Positions 19,202 to 27,624 of a DNA stretch of 58,699 nt are shown in pieces. This DNA is from an uncultured Pseudomonadota bacterium (GTDB taxonomy: Bacteria > Myxococcota_A > UBA796 > JAFGLY01): contig CALDOK010000485.1 in assembly GCA_937912125.1 (NCBI GenBank), forward strand, positions 1 to 58,699. The letters run 5' to 3'. Both the position numbers and the translations under genes were made by a program. The first letter of the stretch is position 1. Every line of letters begins with the position of its first letter. The notes under the pieces were generated by a model, which made no database searches, was not told the DNA's origin, and worked only from the letters and a program-made list of their open reading frames with translations.

Positions 19202-19247
19202 GACCCCAACGACACAGGGGGAGCACAGTGTGCTCCCCCTGGGGGTC
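19202..19247 (-). terminator. Long hairpin terminator downstream of the ATPase/TPR gene
   Basis: Perfect 12-bp arms CAGGGGGAGCAC and GTGCTCCCCCTG with a 3-nt loop (19215-19241), extended by outer GACCCC/GGGGTC arms. It sits 51 bp past the stop of the leftward ATPase/TPR gene and before the tricorn gene, so it most likely ends the former's transcript. Confidence 0.8.
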
Positions 19248-19297
19248 AAGTACCCACGGCGCCCCGCGCGGAAGCGCGAGGCGAGAGGCCTAGAGGC

Positions 19298-21856
19298 TTA
19301 GAGGCTCTCGAGCTTGCGCTTGATCTGCTTGCGCTCTTCCTTGAGCTGAGCGCGCTCGGCCTCTTCCATGGCGGCCTGCAGGAAGCGCTTGGCCTTGTCC
19401 TTGTCGCCTTGCTGCGCGGCGATGTCGCCGAGCTCGGCGCGGGCCACCACCAGCTTGCGGGCGTCGCGGGCCTGGGCTGCGGGGCCCAGGCAGGCCTCGA
19501 AGGCCTCGGCCGAGGCCGACAGCTCGCCGATGCTCTTGAGGGCGCCGCCGAGGTTGAAGTTGAGCTCCTTGGCCAGCATCGCGTCGTTGGGGTTCATGAC
19601 CTGCTTGGCCTTGCGGAGCAGGGCCACGGCTTCGTTGGTCTTGCCGGACAGCAAGGAGAACAAGCCCAGGTTGTAGGTATCGACGGCGACGAACTGCTTG
19701 AGCTCGAGCTGCTCGGTGATCTCGAGGCAGCGCTGCGCACTGCGCAGGGCGGCTTCGTGGTTCTTCTGGGCAGACTGGGCCTGGGCCAGCATGGACACCG
19801 CGGCGCGCTCGCGCACGGGGTTGCGCAGGCCCTGGGCGATGGCGACGCAGCGACCGAGCACGTCGGCGGCCTTGGCGGCCTGCTTGGAGAACAGCAGGGA
19901 CTCGCCCATGTTGATGCCAGCCTCGAGGGCCAAGGGGCCGAGGCCCGCCTGGCCGGCCAGGGCGTTGGCCTTGCCGAAGTGCTCGATGGCGGGCTCGAAC
20001 TTGCGGTCGCGCCGGGCCACCAGGCCGCGCACGAACTCGGCGTTGGCCTGGATGGGCGGGATGGCCGCCACCTCGACGGCCGCGTCCACCTGCTCGATGG
20101 CGGCGGTGGGGTTGCCGTCGGACAGCTCGATCATGGCCAGGTGGCCCAGGAGCTCGCCGGTCTTGAGCTTGTCGTCCAGGCCCTTGAACAGGGTGAGGGC
20201 GTCCTTGGCGCGATCGCGGGCGCGGTAGAGATCCTGACGACGGTAGTCCAGGCGGGAGCCGGCGAAGAGGACCCAGGCCTGCATGGCGCGGTCTTCCTTC
20301 TCGCTGGCCCACTGGATGGCCTCGTTGAACAGCTTCTCGGCCGGCTCGACCTGGCCGCCGGAGACCAGGCGCTCGAGCAGGTTCATGTAGACCGTGCGGC
20401 GCAGTGGATCGGGCCAGTCGATGCGGTCGAAGTTGCCCACCAGCTCGTGGCACATGCCCCACATCTCGGGACGGTCGGCGGTGAGCGCCATGCTCTTGAC
20501 GAACAGGGCGCGCTGCTGCTCGCCAGCCTCGGAGTAGGTGCGCATAGTGCGCAGCAGGAACTCATGGCCGCGGGGGGCCAGGAAGCGCTCCATGAACTGG
20601 CCGACGCGCAGGGCGCGCTGGCGGCCGACCTCGTCGTGGTTCCCGTCCAAGACGCCGAAGCGGAAGAAGGGGCGCTTGAAGCGGTAGAGCCAGCTCTTGA
20701 GCTGCTCCTGGTACTGCTGCTCCTCGAAGAGATCGCCGCAGGCGTCGAGCATGTCGTCCACCGAGTCGCGGCCCAGGCCCAGGATGTCGGCGACGATGGC
20801 GGAGGGGAAGCTGTGGCCCAGCAGCGCAGCCACGTGCTGGATGGCGGCGGCGTCTTCGATGCCGGCGTTGCGACGCTTGGGAGCCTTGGGCTCGGCCTCG
20901 GCCTCGGCCTCGACGTCGGCGGAGGACTCGTCGTCGTCGGCGTCAAGCTCGTCCTCGTCCACCGCGGTGGGCACCAGATCGGCCAGGGTCTTGCCCTCGA
21001 AGTTCTCGCCCAGGCGGTCCTCGGCCAGGAGATGCTCGACGATCTCTGCCACGAAGCCAGGCAGGCCGCTGGTGATCTGCAGCAGGCCAGCCACGTCGAC
21101 CTCGGCGTCGATGCCCTTGCTGGCCAGGAAGGTGCCAACCTGATCGGCGCCCCAGGGCTCGAGGACCATGGAGGTGTAGTCACCCGAGCGACGCTCGAGC
21201 ATGTCCATCAGCGGCGCCGGCATGTAGCCGCGGGTGCTGTCATTGACGGGCTCGGTGGAGAGGATGGTGAGCAGCTGGCAGCCGCTGCGAGCCTCGACCA
21301 TCAGGGCCTCGAGCATGGCGATCACGCCCACGCTGTGGCACAGGTGCAGGTTCTGGATGTCCAGCAGCACGGGCACCTTGCTGGTGATGCCCATGACGAT
21401 CTCGATGAAGCCCAGCAGGGGGTTGTCCCGGGGCAGGCCGACCTGGAAGGACTCTTCGCCCTGCTTGGGGCCCTTCTTGAGGCCGTCGATGAAGGCGCTG
21501 AACCACTGCTGCACGCGCTTGGGGTGACGCGGCAGCTGGGCGTTGAGCACCATCTCGATCTTGGTGCGCAGCAGCTGGTTGCGGTGCAGCTGGGCGTAGA
21601 GGGTGGCGTACAGGCGCAGCAGGGTGCGCAGGCCATCCTCTTCTTCGGTGAAGGAGAGGCGCCAGACCAGCACGTCGTCTTCGACTGCGGCCAGTTCACG
21701 GGACGCCTCGCCCACGAGGGCGCGCTTGCCACCACCGAGGGGCGCCTGGAGCACCACGGTCCCGCCGTTGCCCTGACGGGCGGCGGCGATCAGCTCTCTG
21801 AGCTGGAGGAGGTCGGACTCACGGGCGACGAAGATCTTGTCGTTGGACTCGGCCAC
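19298..21856 (-). CDS. STAND-like ATPase with TPR repeats, degenerate P-loop
   Basis: An 852-residue cytoplasmic protein that looks like a STAND/AAA-type ATPase followed by TPR repeats. The N-terminus (IFVARESDLLQLRELIAAA) is the usual entry to such domains. The P-loop is APLGGGKRAL, with Arg where Walker A needs Ser/Thr, and Walker B is VPVLLDIQNLHL. Winged-helix-like and acidic linker regions (EAEAEAEPKAPKRR, about 355) follow, then TPR-type helices from about 470 to the end, and a basic coiled coil. Myxobacterial relatives often carry a kinase or cyclase domain in front; none is seen here. GTG at 21856, with AGGG seven bases upstream, is the only good start. Confidence 0.7.
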   Translation of the reverse strand: MAESNDKIFVARESDLLQLRELIAAARQGNGGTVVLQAPLGGGKRALVGEASRELAAVEDDVLVWRLSFTEEEDGLRTLLRLYATLYAQLHRNQLLRTKIEMVLNAQLPRHPKRVQQWFSAFIDGLKKGPKQGEESFQVGLPRDNPLLGFIEIVMGITSKVPVLLDIQNLHLCHSVGVIAMLEALMVEARSGCQLLTILSTEPVNDSTRGYMPAPLMDMLERRSGDYTSMVLEPWGADQVGTFLASKGIDAEVDVAGLLQITSGLPGFVAEIVEHLLAEDRLGENFEGKTLADLVPTAVDEDELDADDDESSADVEAEAEAEPKAPKRRNAGIEDAAAIQHVAALLGHSFPSAIVADILGLGRDSVDDMLDACGDLFEEQQYQEQLKSWLYRFKRPFFRFGVLDGNHDEVGRQRALRVGQFMERFLAPRGHEFLLRTMRTYSEAGEQQRALFVKSMALTADRPEMWGMCHELVGNFDRIDWPDPLRRTVYMNLLERLVSGGQVEPAEKLFNEAIQWASEKEDRAMQAWVLFAGSRLDYRRQDLYRARDRAKDALTLFKGLDDKLKTGELLGHLAMIELSDGNPTAAIEQVDAAVEVAAIPPIQANAEFVRGLVARRDRKFEPAIEHFGKANALAGQAGLGPLALEAGINMGESLLFSKQAAKAADVLGRCVAIAQGLRNPVRERAAVSMLAQAQSAQKNHEAALRSAQRCLEITEQLELKQFVAVDTYNLGLFSLLSGKTNEAVALLRKAKQVMNPNDAMLAKELNFNLGGALKSIGELSASAEAFEACLGPAAQARDARKLVVARAELGDIAAQQGDKDKAKRFLQAAMEEAERAQLKEERKQIKRKLESL

Positions 21857-21980
21857 TGCTGATCCCTGGGATGTGCGGCGCCGGGGGCGCCGGGTGTGTT
21901 GCTGGAGGGGCGGGTTCCGCTGCTCGTGGTACGCGAGAGCCTCGGAAAGCGCCGCACTTGGCCCACACGGGCGGGACTGG

Positions 21981-22009
21981 GAGCTATTCACGCGGGGCCT
22001 CCGTGTCAA
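21981..22009 (-). promoter_or_regulatory. Predicted sigma70-type promoter for the ATPase/TPR gene
   Basis: On the complement, TTGACA (22009-22004), a 17-bp spacer and TAGCTC (21986-21981). The -35 is perfect and the -10 weak. It is placed to transcribe the ATPase/TPR gene with a leader of roughly 120 nt. Confidence 0.45.
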
Positions 22010-22086
22010 CGGACGGTCGAAGGCTCGATGGCAGGCCCGGCCTCGGCTATACTGCCCTTCCGATGGACGCGCCCCGGAGGGTCCCG

Positions 22087-22566
22087 ATGCGCCGCGCTCT
22101 GCCCCTGCTGCTGATTCCCCTGATGGCTTGCCAGGAAGAGACCCTGGATCCCGACTCCTTCAACTGGGAGGTCACGGTCACGGGGATCGAAGATCTGTGC
22201 AATCCCACAGATCCTCAGCCCTACCAGGAAACGGTCACCTACTCCTTGTTCTTCGATGGCAGCATCACCGACATCAAGGTGGGCCCCGACAACTTCGCCT
22301 CGGGCATCATGACCGGCTGCACCCTCGAGTACGACTCCCCCGTCGTGGGCGAGCGCCGGGGTCCCAACGAAGAGTACTGGGTCAAGTGGCAGCTCACGGG
22401 CAGCGCCCTGCTGCGCCAGGGTGGTTCCTCCTGCGACATCACCGAAGGCCTGGACTGGGAAGGCGAGGAGACCTTCGAGATCATCGAGACCGACGATCCC
22501 GACCTCCTGGTGGGCTGCACCTACACCATGGCCGTCACCGGCATCTACAAGGGCCAGGGCGGCTAG
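22087..22566 (+). CDS. Lipoprotein of unknown function
   Basis: A 159-residue lipoprotein: MRRALPLLLIPLMAC is a signal peptide with lipobox LMAC, and the mature part begins QEETLDPDSF. The mature domain is acidic and rich in Thr, Gly and aromatic residues with four further cysteines, typical of a small beta-sandwich held by disulfides. No family is recognised. The start at 22087 is supported by GGAGGG at 22076-22081, and a TATACT -10 candidate lies at 22048-22053 without a convincing -35. It stands just ahead of the MoxR-DUF58-transglutaminase operon, with only 23 bp between. Confidence 0.75.
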   Translation: MRRALPLLLIPLMACQEETLDPDSFNWEVTVTGIEDLCNPTDPQPYQETVTYSLFFDGSITDIKVGPDNFASGIMTGCTLEYDSPVVGERRGPNEEYWVKWQLTGSALLRQGGSSCDITEGLDWEGEETFEIIETDDPDLLVGCTYTMAVTGIYKGQGG

Positions 22567-22589
22567 CTCCGGCCCCGAAGGGGAGCGTT

Positions 22590-23534
22590 CTGGGCGAAGC
22601 ACTGCCGACGGTCGGCCCCCCACACGAGCGCGTCGCCGCCATCCGCGATGCCGTGGGCGACGTCGTGCGCGGCAAGCTCCTGCAGATCGATCTGGCCCTG
22701 GTCGCCGTGCTCGCCGGTGGGCACCTGCTCATCGAGGACATCCCCGGCGTGGGCAAGACCACCCTGGCCTACACCCTGGCGTGCGCCCTCGGCGGCAGCT
22801 TCAAGCGGGTCCAGTTCACCAGCGATCTGCTGCCCGCTGATCTGGTCGGGGTCAGCGTGCTCGATCCGGCCAGCGGTCGCTTCGCCTTCCGGCGCGGCCC
22901 CATCTTCACCCACGTCATGCTCGCGGACGAGATCAACCGCACCACCCCCCGCACCCAGAGCGCGCTGCTCGAGGCCATGAACGAGCGGCGGGTCACGGTC
23001 GACGGCACTACCCACGATCTGCCGCAGCCCTTCCTGGTGGTGGCCACCCAGAACCCCCACGACTACGCGGGCACCTTCGCGCTGCCCGACTCCCAGCTCG
23101 ACCGCTTCCTCATCCGCATCTCCATGGGCTACGCCGACACCGAGGCCGAGCGCGTCATCCTGCGCACCGGCGGGCTGTCCCGCGCCGCCATCGATCCGGT
23201 GGTCACCCCAGCCCAGGTGCTCGCCCTGGTCCATGCCGCCCAGCAGATCGCGGTCCACACCGACATCGAGGACTACCTGCTGGCCCTGGCCGCCCGCACC
23301 CGCCAGGACGACCGCCTGCTGCGCGGGGTCTCCACCCGGGGCCTCGAGGCCCTGCATCGCGCCACCCGCGCCCTGGCCCTGGTCCGCGGACGCCAGCACT
23401 GCATCCCCGAGGACGTCCAGGAGCTGATCCAGCCCGTCTGGGCCCACCGGGTGCTGGTGCGCTCGGGCGGTGGTAACGGCGACGCCGAGGCCGCCCTGCG
23501 CGAGATCCTCTGGGACGTACCGGCTCCCTTCTGA
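22590..23534 (+). CDS. MoxR-family AAA ATPase
   Basis: MoxR-type AAA+ chaperone, about 314 residues. Walker A is EDIPGVGKTTLA (about residue 50), Walker B MLADEINRTTPRTQSALLEAM, sensor 1 FLVVATQNP, and FALPDSQLDRF carries the arginine finger region; all are intact. Such ATPases are coded beside DUF58 and transglutaminase genes, as here, and are thought to remodel or activate partner complexes. There is no ATG, GTG or TTG in frame close enough to give the normal N-terminus. CTG at 22590, preceded by AGGGGAG, is the best guess; the next GTG would cut into the domain. The stop overlaps the DUF58 start (TGATG). Confidence 0.85.
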   Translation: MGEALPTVGPPHERVAAIRDAVGDVVRGKLLQIDLALVAVLAGGHLLIEDIPGVGKTTLAYTLACALGGSFKRVQFTSDLLPADLVGVSVLDPASGRFAFRRGPIFTHVMLADEINRTTPRTQSALLEAMNERRVTVDGTTHDLPQPFLVVATQNPHDYAGTFALPDSQLDRFLIRISMGYADTEAERVILRTGGLSRAAIDPVVTPAQVLALVHAAQQIAVHTDIEDYLLALAARTRQDDRLLRGVSTRGLEALHRATRALALVRGRQHCIPEDVQELIQPVWAHRVLVRSGGGNGDAEAALREILWDVPAPF

Positions 23535-24502
23535 TGGGCGCCACCGGCCAGGGCTCCCCCTCCCCACCCGTGGAGCGGGCCCGCGCCCGCCTGCGGCGCA
23601 GCCTGCGCGGCCCGGGCTGGTTGCTGCTGCTGCTGGCCATCGTCACCGCTGCGGCCGCGGTCCACACCGCCAACAACCGCCTCTACCTTGTGCTGGGCGG
23701 CATGCTGGCCATGCTCTGCCTGGAGCTCCTGCTGGGGGCGTGGAACCTCCGCAACATCACCGCCACCCGGAAGCTGCCGCCCGAAGTGTTCGCCAACCGC
23801 AGCGCCCGCGGCAGCATCGTACTGGGCAACCCCCGGCGCCTGCTGCCGGCCGCCTCCCTCCAGGTGGGCGAGCAGGGTCACCCGGCCCACAGCCGGGCCG
23901 CCTGGCTCAGCCCAGGAGAGCAGCTCGCCGTCCCCGTGACCTGGCGCTTCACGGCCCGGGGCCGCACCCAGCTCGCGGCGCTGGAGATCCGCAGCCACTT
24001 TCCCTTCGGGCTGGTGGAGCACTGCTGCCTCGTGCCCCGGCCGGTGCCTGTGCTGGTGTATCCCCACGCCATCGGGCAGCCCGGGCGGGACGCCCAGCGC
24101 ACCATCGGCAGTCACAACCGGGACGACGACCTACACGATCCACGGGCCACCGGTGCGGGGGACTTCCTGGACCTGCGCGAGTACCAGCCCGGAGACCCGA
24201 CCCGGCTGATCCACTGGCCCACCACAGCCCGAATGGGACGCGCCATGATCGTCATCCGGGGCAGCGACAGCGACGAGGAGGTGCTGGTAGAGCTCGAGGA
24301 ACAAGCCGAGCCCCACCGCTGGGAGCGCAGCATCAGCGAGGCCTGCGGCCAGGTGCTCCACCATGTGCGCCTGGGCCGCGCCGTGGGGCTGCGGGTAGGA
24401 CGCCGAACCTGGCCCCCCCGCCGAGGGGCGCCTCAGCACCGCAGCCTGCTCACCGCCCTGGCGCTGCTCCCCCACGGCCACGACGAGGACCCGGGTCCAT
24501 GA
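23534..24502 (+). CDS. DUF58 domain protein
   Basis: A 322-residue membrane protein with two N-terminal membrane spans (about residues 29-72), then a beta-rich region and the DUF58 core DFLDLREYQPGDPTRLIHW (about 214-232), the hallmark motif of the family. A VWA-like C-terminal part follows. DUF58 proteins accompany MoxR ATPases and transglutaminases, and are thought to act in envelope or secreted-protein processing. The start overlaps the MoxR stop by one base, and its TGA overlaps the ATG of the next gene (ATGA), so the three are translationally coupled. Confidence 0.9.
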   Translation: MGATGQGSPSPPVERARARLRRSLRGPGWLLLLLAIVTAAAAVHTANNRLYLVLGGMLAMLCLELLLGAWNLRNITATRKLPPEVFANRSARGSIVLGNPRRLLPAASLQVGEQGHPAHSRAAWLSPGEQLAVPVTWRFTARGRTQLAALEIRSHFPFGLVEHCCLVPRPVPVLVYPHAIGQPGRDAQRTIGSHNRDDDLHDPRATGAGDFLDLREYQPGDPTRLIHWPTTARMGRAMIVIRGSDSDEEVLVELEEQAEPHRWERSISEACGQVLHHVRLGRAVGLRVGRRTWPPRRGAPQHRSLLTALALLPHGHDEDPGP

Positions 24503-26553
24503 GCCGGGACCTGACCCCCACCCTGGCCCGGCGGGACGACCAGCGCCTCGCGCGCCTGCAGCGGGCGGCCACCTGGATCTGCGCCGCGGCGGCCCTGGGC
24601 CTGCTGGGCGTGCTCCCCACCCCCGCCGCCTGGGCCGGGTCCTTTGGCCTGTTGGCCTTACTGCTGCTGGCGCCCACCGCTGGCCGCCTGCGCCTGGGCA
24701 CCCTGCGCAAGGTTCCCCTCGTCCTGGCTCCCCTGGGGCTGCTCCTGGCCCTGCTCACGCCCCTGGACCCCACCGCCATGGTGGCCAGCATCCTGGCGCT
24801 CCTGCTGGTCACGGAGGCCGCAGGAGCCGGCGGGGGCAGCGAACCCCAGCGGGTACCTCTGTTCGCCCTCTTCGCGGCGCTGTTGGCCTGTACTCTGACC
24901 ACCACGGCCCTGCTCGCCCCGCTGCTGCTGCTCACCGGCCTGGCCTGCGCCTGCTCGCTGCTGCTGGACACCCTGTGCGAGGCTGAGGGGGCTCGGCGCA
25001 GCCGCGCGGTCACAGCACCCCGCCAGCTGGCGCCCCTGGTCGGACTGCTGGCGGCGCTGCTGGCCGCGAGCATCCTGGCCTTCCTGGCCCTGCCCCGGCA
25101 CCCGGGACGCGGCGCGCAGGTCCCTGTGCCCACACACCGGCTCGTGGGCTACGCCGAGCAGGTCCGCCTGGGGGAGCTCCTGGGCGCCCTCGAGGATCCC
25201 ACGCCCCTGTTCCGTGTGTCCATCGAGGATGCCACGGGGGCCCCCCTGCCCGGCCCGTTCCACTTCCGAGGCGTCGTGCTGGACAGCTTCGACGGCCGCA
25301 CCTGGTCCGCCACCACGGCAGCCGGCAGCCCTCCGCCCAGCGTCGACCACTCCGACGCGCCGGTGCTGCAGCGCTACCGCTTCGAGCCCACCGCCCCCCC
25401 CATCCTGGTGGGTGTGCCCCGCATAGAGGCCATCTCGGTCCCGCCAGGAGACCTGGAGCTGGCCTCGAGCGGCACCCTGATGCATCGCGGCGGCCCACGA
25501 GTCCACGGCTACAGCGCCTGGAGCACCCTGGCCTCATGGGCCCCCCTCCCCGCACAGCCGCCCCGAGCCCCCATCCCGGAGCCCGACGCCGCCTACCTGG
25601 GCCTTCCGCCCGACCTGCACGCCGACATCATCGGCCTCGCCGAGCGGGCCACCGCAGGGCTGGACGACGACGCCGAGCGCATCACCGCGCTGATGGCCCT
25701 GCTGGCTGACGACTACAGGTACGAGCACCTGCCCAGTGCGCCCCTGAACGACCAACCCCTGGAGCGCTTCCTGCTTCGAGAGCACGCTGGCCACTGCGAG
25801 CTCTTCGCCACCTCACTGGCGCTGCTGCTGCGCACCCAGGGCATCCCCAGCCGGGTGGTCAACGGCTTCTTCGGTGGCGAGTGGAACCCCGTGGGCCGCT
25901 ACTGGCTGGTGCGCCACTCCGACGCCCACGCCTGGGTCGAGGCCTGGCTGCCAGCACAGGGCTGGATTTCTCTGGACCCCACGCCCGCTCCCGTGGCCCC
26001 GGCTTCGGGCCTGGCCACCGCCTTGGCGGACCACGCCAGCAGCCAGTGGACCCACCGGGTGCTCGCCCTCGACGCAGAAGCGCAGCTGGCCGCCCTCTCG
26101 GCCCCCGGGGCCCAGCTCCGGCGTATCCTCGAGCGCCAGCCCGCCCCCCCCAGCCTCGAGCGCCCCTCGCGCACCACGGATCTGGTGGTCAGCCTGGGGC
26201 TGGTGATGCTGGCGCTGGCGGCCATGATCTTCGGCTGGCGCCGGATGGCACCCTGGCTCGCCGGCGAGCGGAAGCGCGCCGCGCCTCCCACCGGCGAGGT
26301 GGAGCGAGCGCTGCGTGCTGGCCTGCGTCTGCTGCACCAGCGAGGCTGGCGCCCGCCTCCCCACCTCCCCCCCGGCGCCGCGGCCCAGTGGGTGGCGACC
26401 GCCGCGGGTCCCGCCGCCCTCCCCTTCGGCGTCATCGCACAGCTGCACTACCGCGTGCGCTACGGAGGTGATCTCGACGCAGAGCACGCCCAAGAGGCGC
26501 GGGAGGCCCTGCGCGCCCTGCGCGAGCTGCCCTCCTGCCCGGAGGCCTCTTGA
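24499..26553 (+). CDS. TgpA-like membrane transglutaminase
   Basis: A 684-residue protein with about six N-terminal membrane spans (about residues 25-195, DUF3488-like), a periplasmic region, a transglutaminase core and one C-terminal span followed by a DUF4129-like tail. The catalytic triad is visible: Cys in HAGHCELFATSLALLL, His in SDAHAWVEAW and Asp in GWISLDPTP. RTQGIPSRVVNGF is also typical. P. aeruginosa TgpA, the best-known relative, is essential, but its substrate is unknown. It is third in the MoxR-DUF58-TgpA operon; its stop overlaps the TTG start of the next gene. Confidence 0.92.
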   Translation: MSRDLTPTLARRDDQRLARLQRAATWICAAAALGLLGVLPTPAAWAGSFGLLALLLLAPTAGRLRLGTLRKVPLVLAPLGLLLALLTPLDPTAMVASILALLLVTEAAGAGGGSEPQRVPLFALFAALLACTLTTTALLAPLLLLTGLACACSLLLDTLCEAEGARRSRAVTAPRQLAPLVGLLAALLAASILAFLALPRHPGRGAQVPVPTHRLVGYAEQVRLGELLGALEDPTPLFRVSIEDATGAPLPGPFHFRGVVLDSFDGRTWSATTAAGSPPPSVDHSDAPVLQRYRFEPTAPPILVGVPRIEAISVPPGDLELASSGTLMHRGGPRVHGYSAWSTLASWAPLPAQPPRAPIPEPDAAYLGLPPDLHADIIGLAERATAGLDDDAERITALMALLADDYRYEHLPSAPLNDQPLERFLLREHAGHCELFATSLALLLRTQGIPSRVVNGFFGGEWNPVGRYWLVRHSDAHAWVEAWLPAQGWISLDPTPAPVAPASGLATALADHASSQWTHRVLALDAEAQLAALSAPGAQLRRILERQPAPPSLERPSRTTDLVVSLGLVMLALAAMIFGWRRMAPWLAGERKRAAPPTGEVERALRAGLRLLHQRGWRPPPHLPPGAAAQWVATAAGPAALPFGVIAQLHYRVRYGGDLDAEHAQEAREALRALRELPSCPEAS

Positions 26554-27083
26554 CGGAGCGCAGCCACCAGCTGGCGACCATGGCCGCAGCCCTGTTGGTG
26601 GGCGCGGCCCTGGTGATCCTGTGGCCCCGGCCTGATCCGGCCCCCGCCCTGAACATCCTCCCGACACCCGGCGCCGAAGCCCGAGACGCCCCAGCCTCGC
26701 CCCCAGCCCAGCCTCGCCAAGTCCAGCCTCGCCAGATCCAGCCACCCGCGCCGCAGCAGGTGCTGGACCCCTCTCTGCTGCAGGCCCACGTCCGCTCCGC
26801 TGGCGGCGCCTGGCTGGCGCTGGCTCGCCAGGCCGAAGCCGCGCCCGACCAGCCCACCCGCGCCCTGGCTCCGGCCCTGCACCAGCTGGCGGCCATGGCG
26901 CCTCAGGATCAGACCCATCCACCCTTGCAGCCCACCGCGGCCTTGCTGCTGGCGGAGCTCGGGCTGGTCGAGGCCCTCGAGGCCAGCAGCCTGGACGCCG
27001 GCGATCTGCTCGCGGAGCTGCGCGCCATCCGCAGCGGCTGGATCGGTGAGATGCCCGTGGCCGCTGCCCCAGGCCCGCGATAG
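26550..27083 (+). CDS. Single-span membrane protein at the end of the transglutaminase operon
   Basis: A 177-residue protein with a TTG start at 26550, placed by GGAGG at 26541-26545 and by a 4-base overlap (TTGA) with the stop of the transglutaminase gene. It has one N-terminal membrane segment (about residues 10-25), then a Pro/Gln-rich linker (QPRQVQPRQIQPPAPQQ) and a helical Ala/Leu-rich domain. No family is recognised. Coupling to the transglutaminase makes it a likely partner or regulator located in the periplasm and anchored by its N-terminus. Confidence 0.65.
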   Translation: MTERSHQLATMAAALLVGAALVILWPRPDPAPALNILPTPGAEARDAPASPPAQPRQVQPRQIQPPAPQQVLDPSLLQAHVRSAGGAWLALARQAEAAPDQPTRALAPALHQLAAMAPQDQTHPPLQPTAALLLAELGLVEALEASSLDAGDLLAELRAIRSGWIGEMPVAAAPGPR

Positions 27084-27103
27084 CGCCAAGGTGGAGGTCA
27101 GCC

Positions 27104-27514
27104 ATGCTCGACAAGCTCCGCCAAGCGGTCCGACCCTACGCGCTCCTCCCCGTCCGCTTCGGCCTCGGCTTGGCCTTGCTGGTCGACGGCTGGGCCCACG
27201 CCACGGGGCCGGCAGCCCTCACCCGCACCCTCTCCCGGGTGGATCTGCCGCTGGCCGAGCCGCTCACCTGGGTGGTGGTGGGCATCGAGCTGCTCGGCGG
27301 CCTGTTGATCCTGCTCGGCTTCCAGGCCCGCAGCGCTGCGGGGGTGCTGGTGGTCTGGCTCAGCGTGGACTGCTTCTTCATCCACCTGCGCAACGGCTGG
27401 TTCGCTGACCAGGGCGGCTTCCAGGTGCCGCTGCTGCTGCTGATGTGCGCCCTGGCGCTACTGCTCGGGGGCCCTGGCCGAGCCAGCGTTGACTCCATCC
27501 GCGGCGCTGCCTGA
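27104..27514 (+). CDS. DoxX-family membrane protein
   Basis: A 136-residue protein with four hydrophobic spans in the DoxX pattern: LLPVRFGLGLALLVDGWAH, then TWVVVGIELLGGLLILLGF with the conserved GxxELxGGxLLxxG segment, then two further spans. DoxX proteins are small quinone-linked membrane proteins of poorly defined redox or thiol-homeostasis roles. It starts 20 bp after the preceding gene and may belong to the same transcript. Its last 57 bp overlap a small gene on the other strand. Confidence 0.85.
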   Translation: MLDKLRQAVRPYALLPVRFGLGLALLVDGWAHATGPAALTRTLSRVDLPLAEPLTWVVVGIELLGGLLILLGFQARSAAGVLVVWLSVDCFFIHLRNGWFADQGGFQVPLLLLMCALALLLGGPGRASVDSIRGAA

Positions 27515-27610
27515 CGCCGGCTGCTCCGAGGCTCCCCAGAGCACGCTGATCACCAGCCCGAGCATCAACCCCAGGCTGGACAGCCCCATCAGGATGCAGA
27601 TGAGCTTCAT
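27458..27610 (-). CDS. Predicted 50-residue membrane peptide
   Basis: A short frame read directly from the complement, MKLICILMGLSSLGLMLGL, followed by a polar tail (50 residues, stop TAG). It has one N-terminal hydrophobic segment (about residues 2-24) and a Ser/Ala/Gly-rich tail. It begins 14 nt after the stop of the aldehyde-dehydrogenase-like gene on the same strand, with a modest AGGCGG site, so it could be cotranscribed. It overlaps the 3' end of the doxX-like gene antisense. The unusually non-GC-driven hydrophobic composition argues for a real gene; no homology can be checked here. Confidence 0.5.
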   Translation of the reverse strand: MKLICILMGLSSLGLMLGLVISVLWGASEQPASGSAADGVNAGSARAPEQ

Positions 27611-27624
27611 GTTGGGGCCGCCTA

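Noticed and set aside
19052..21862. A 936-codon open frame antisense to the ATPase/TPR gene
   Set aside because: No recognisable motif; Gln/Leu/Gly-rich shadow.
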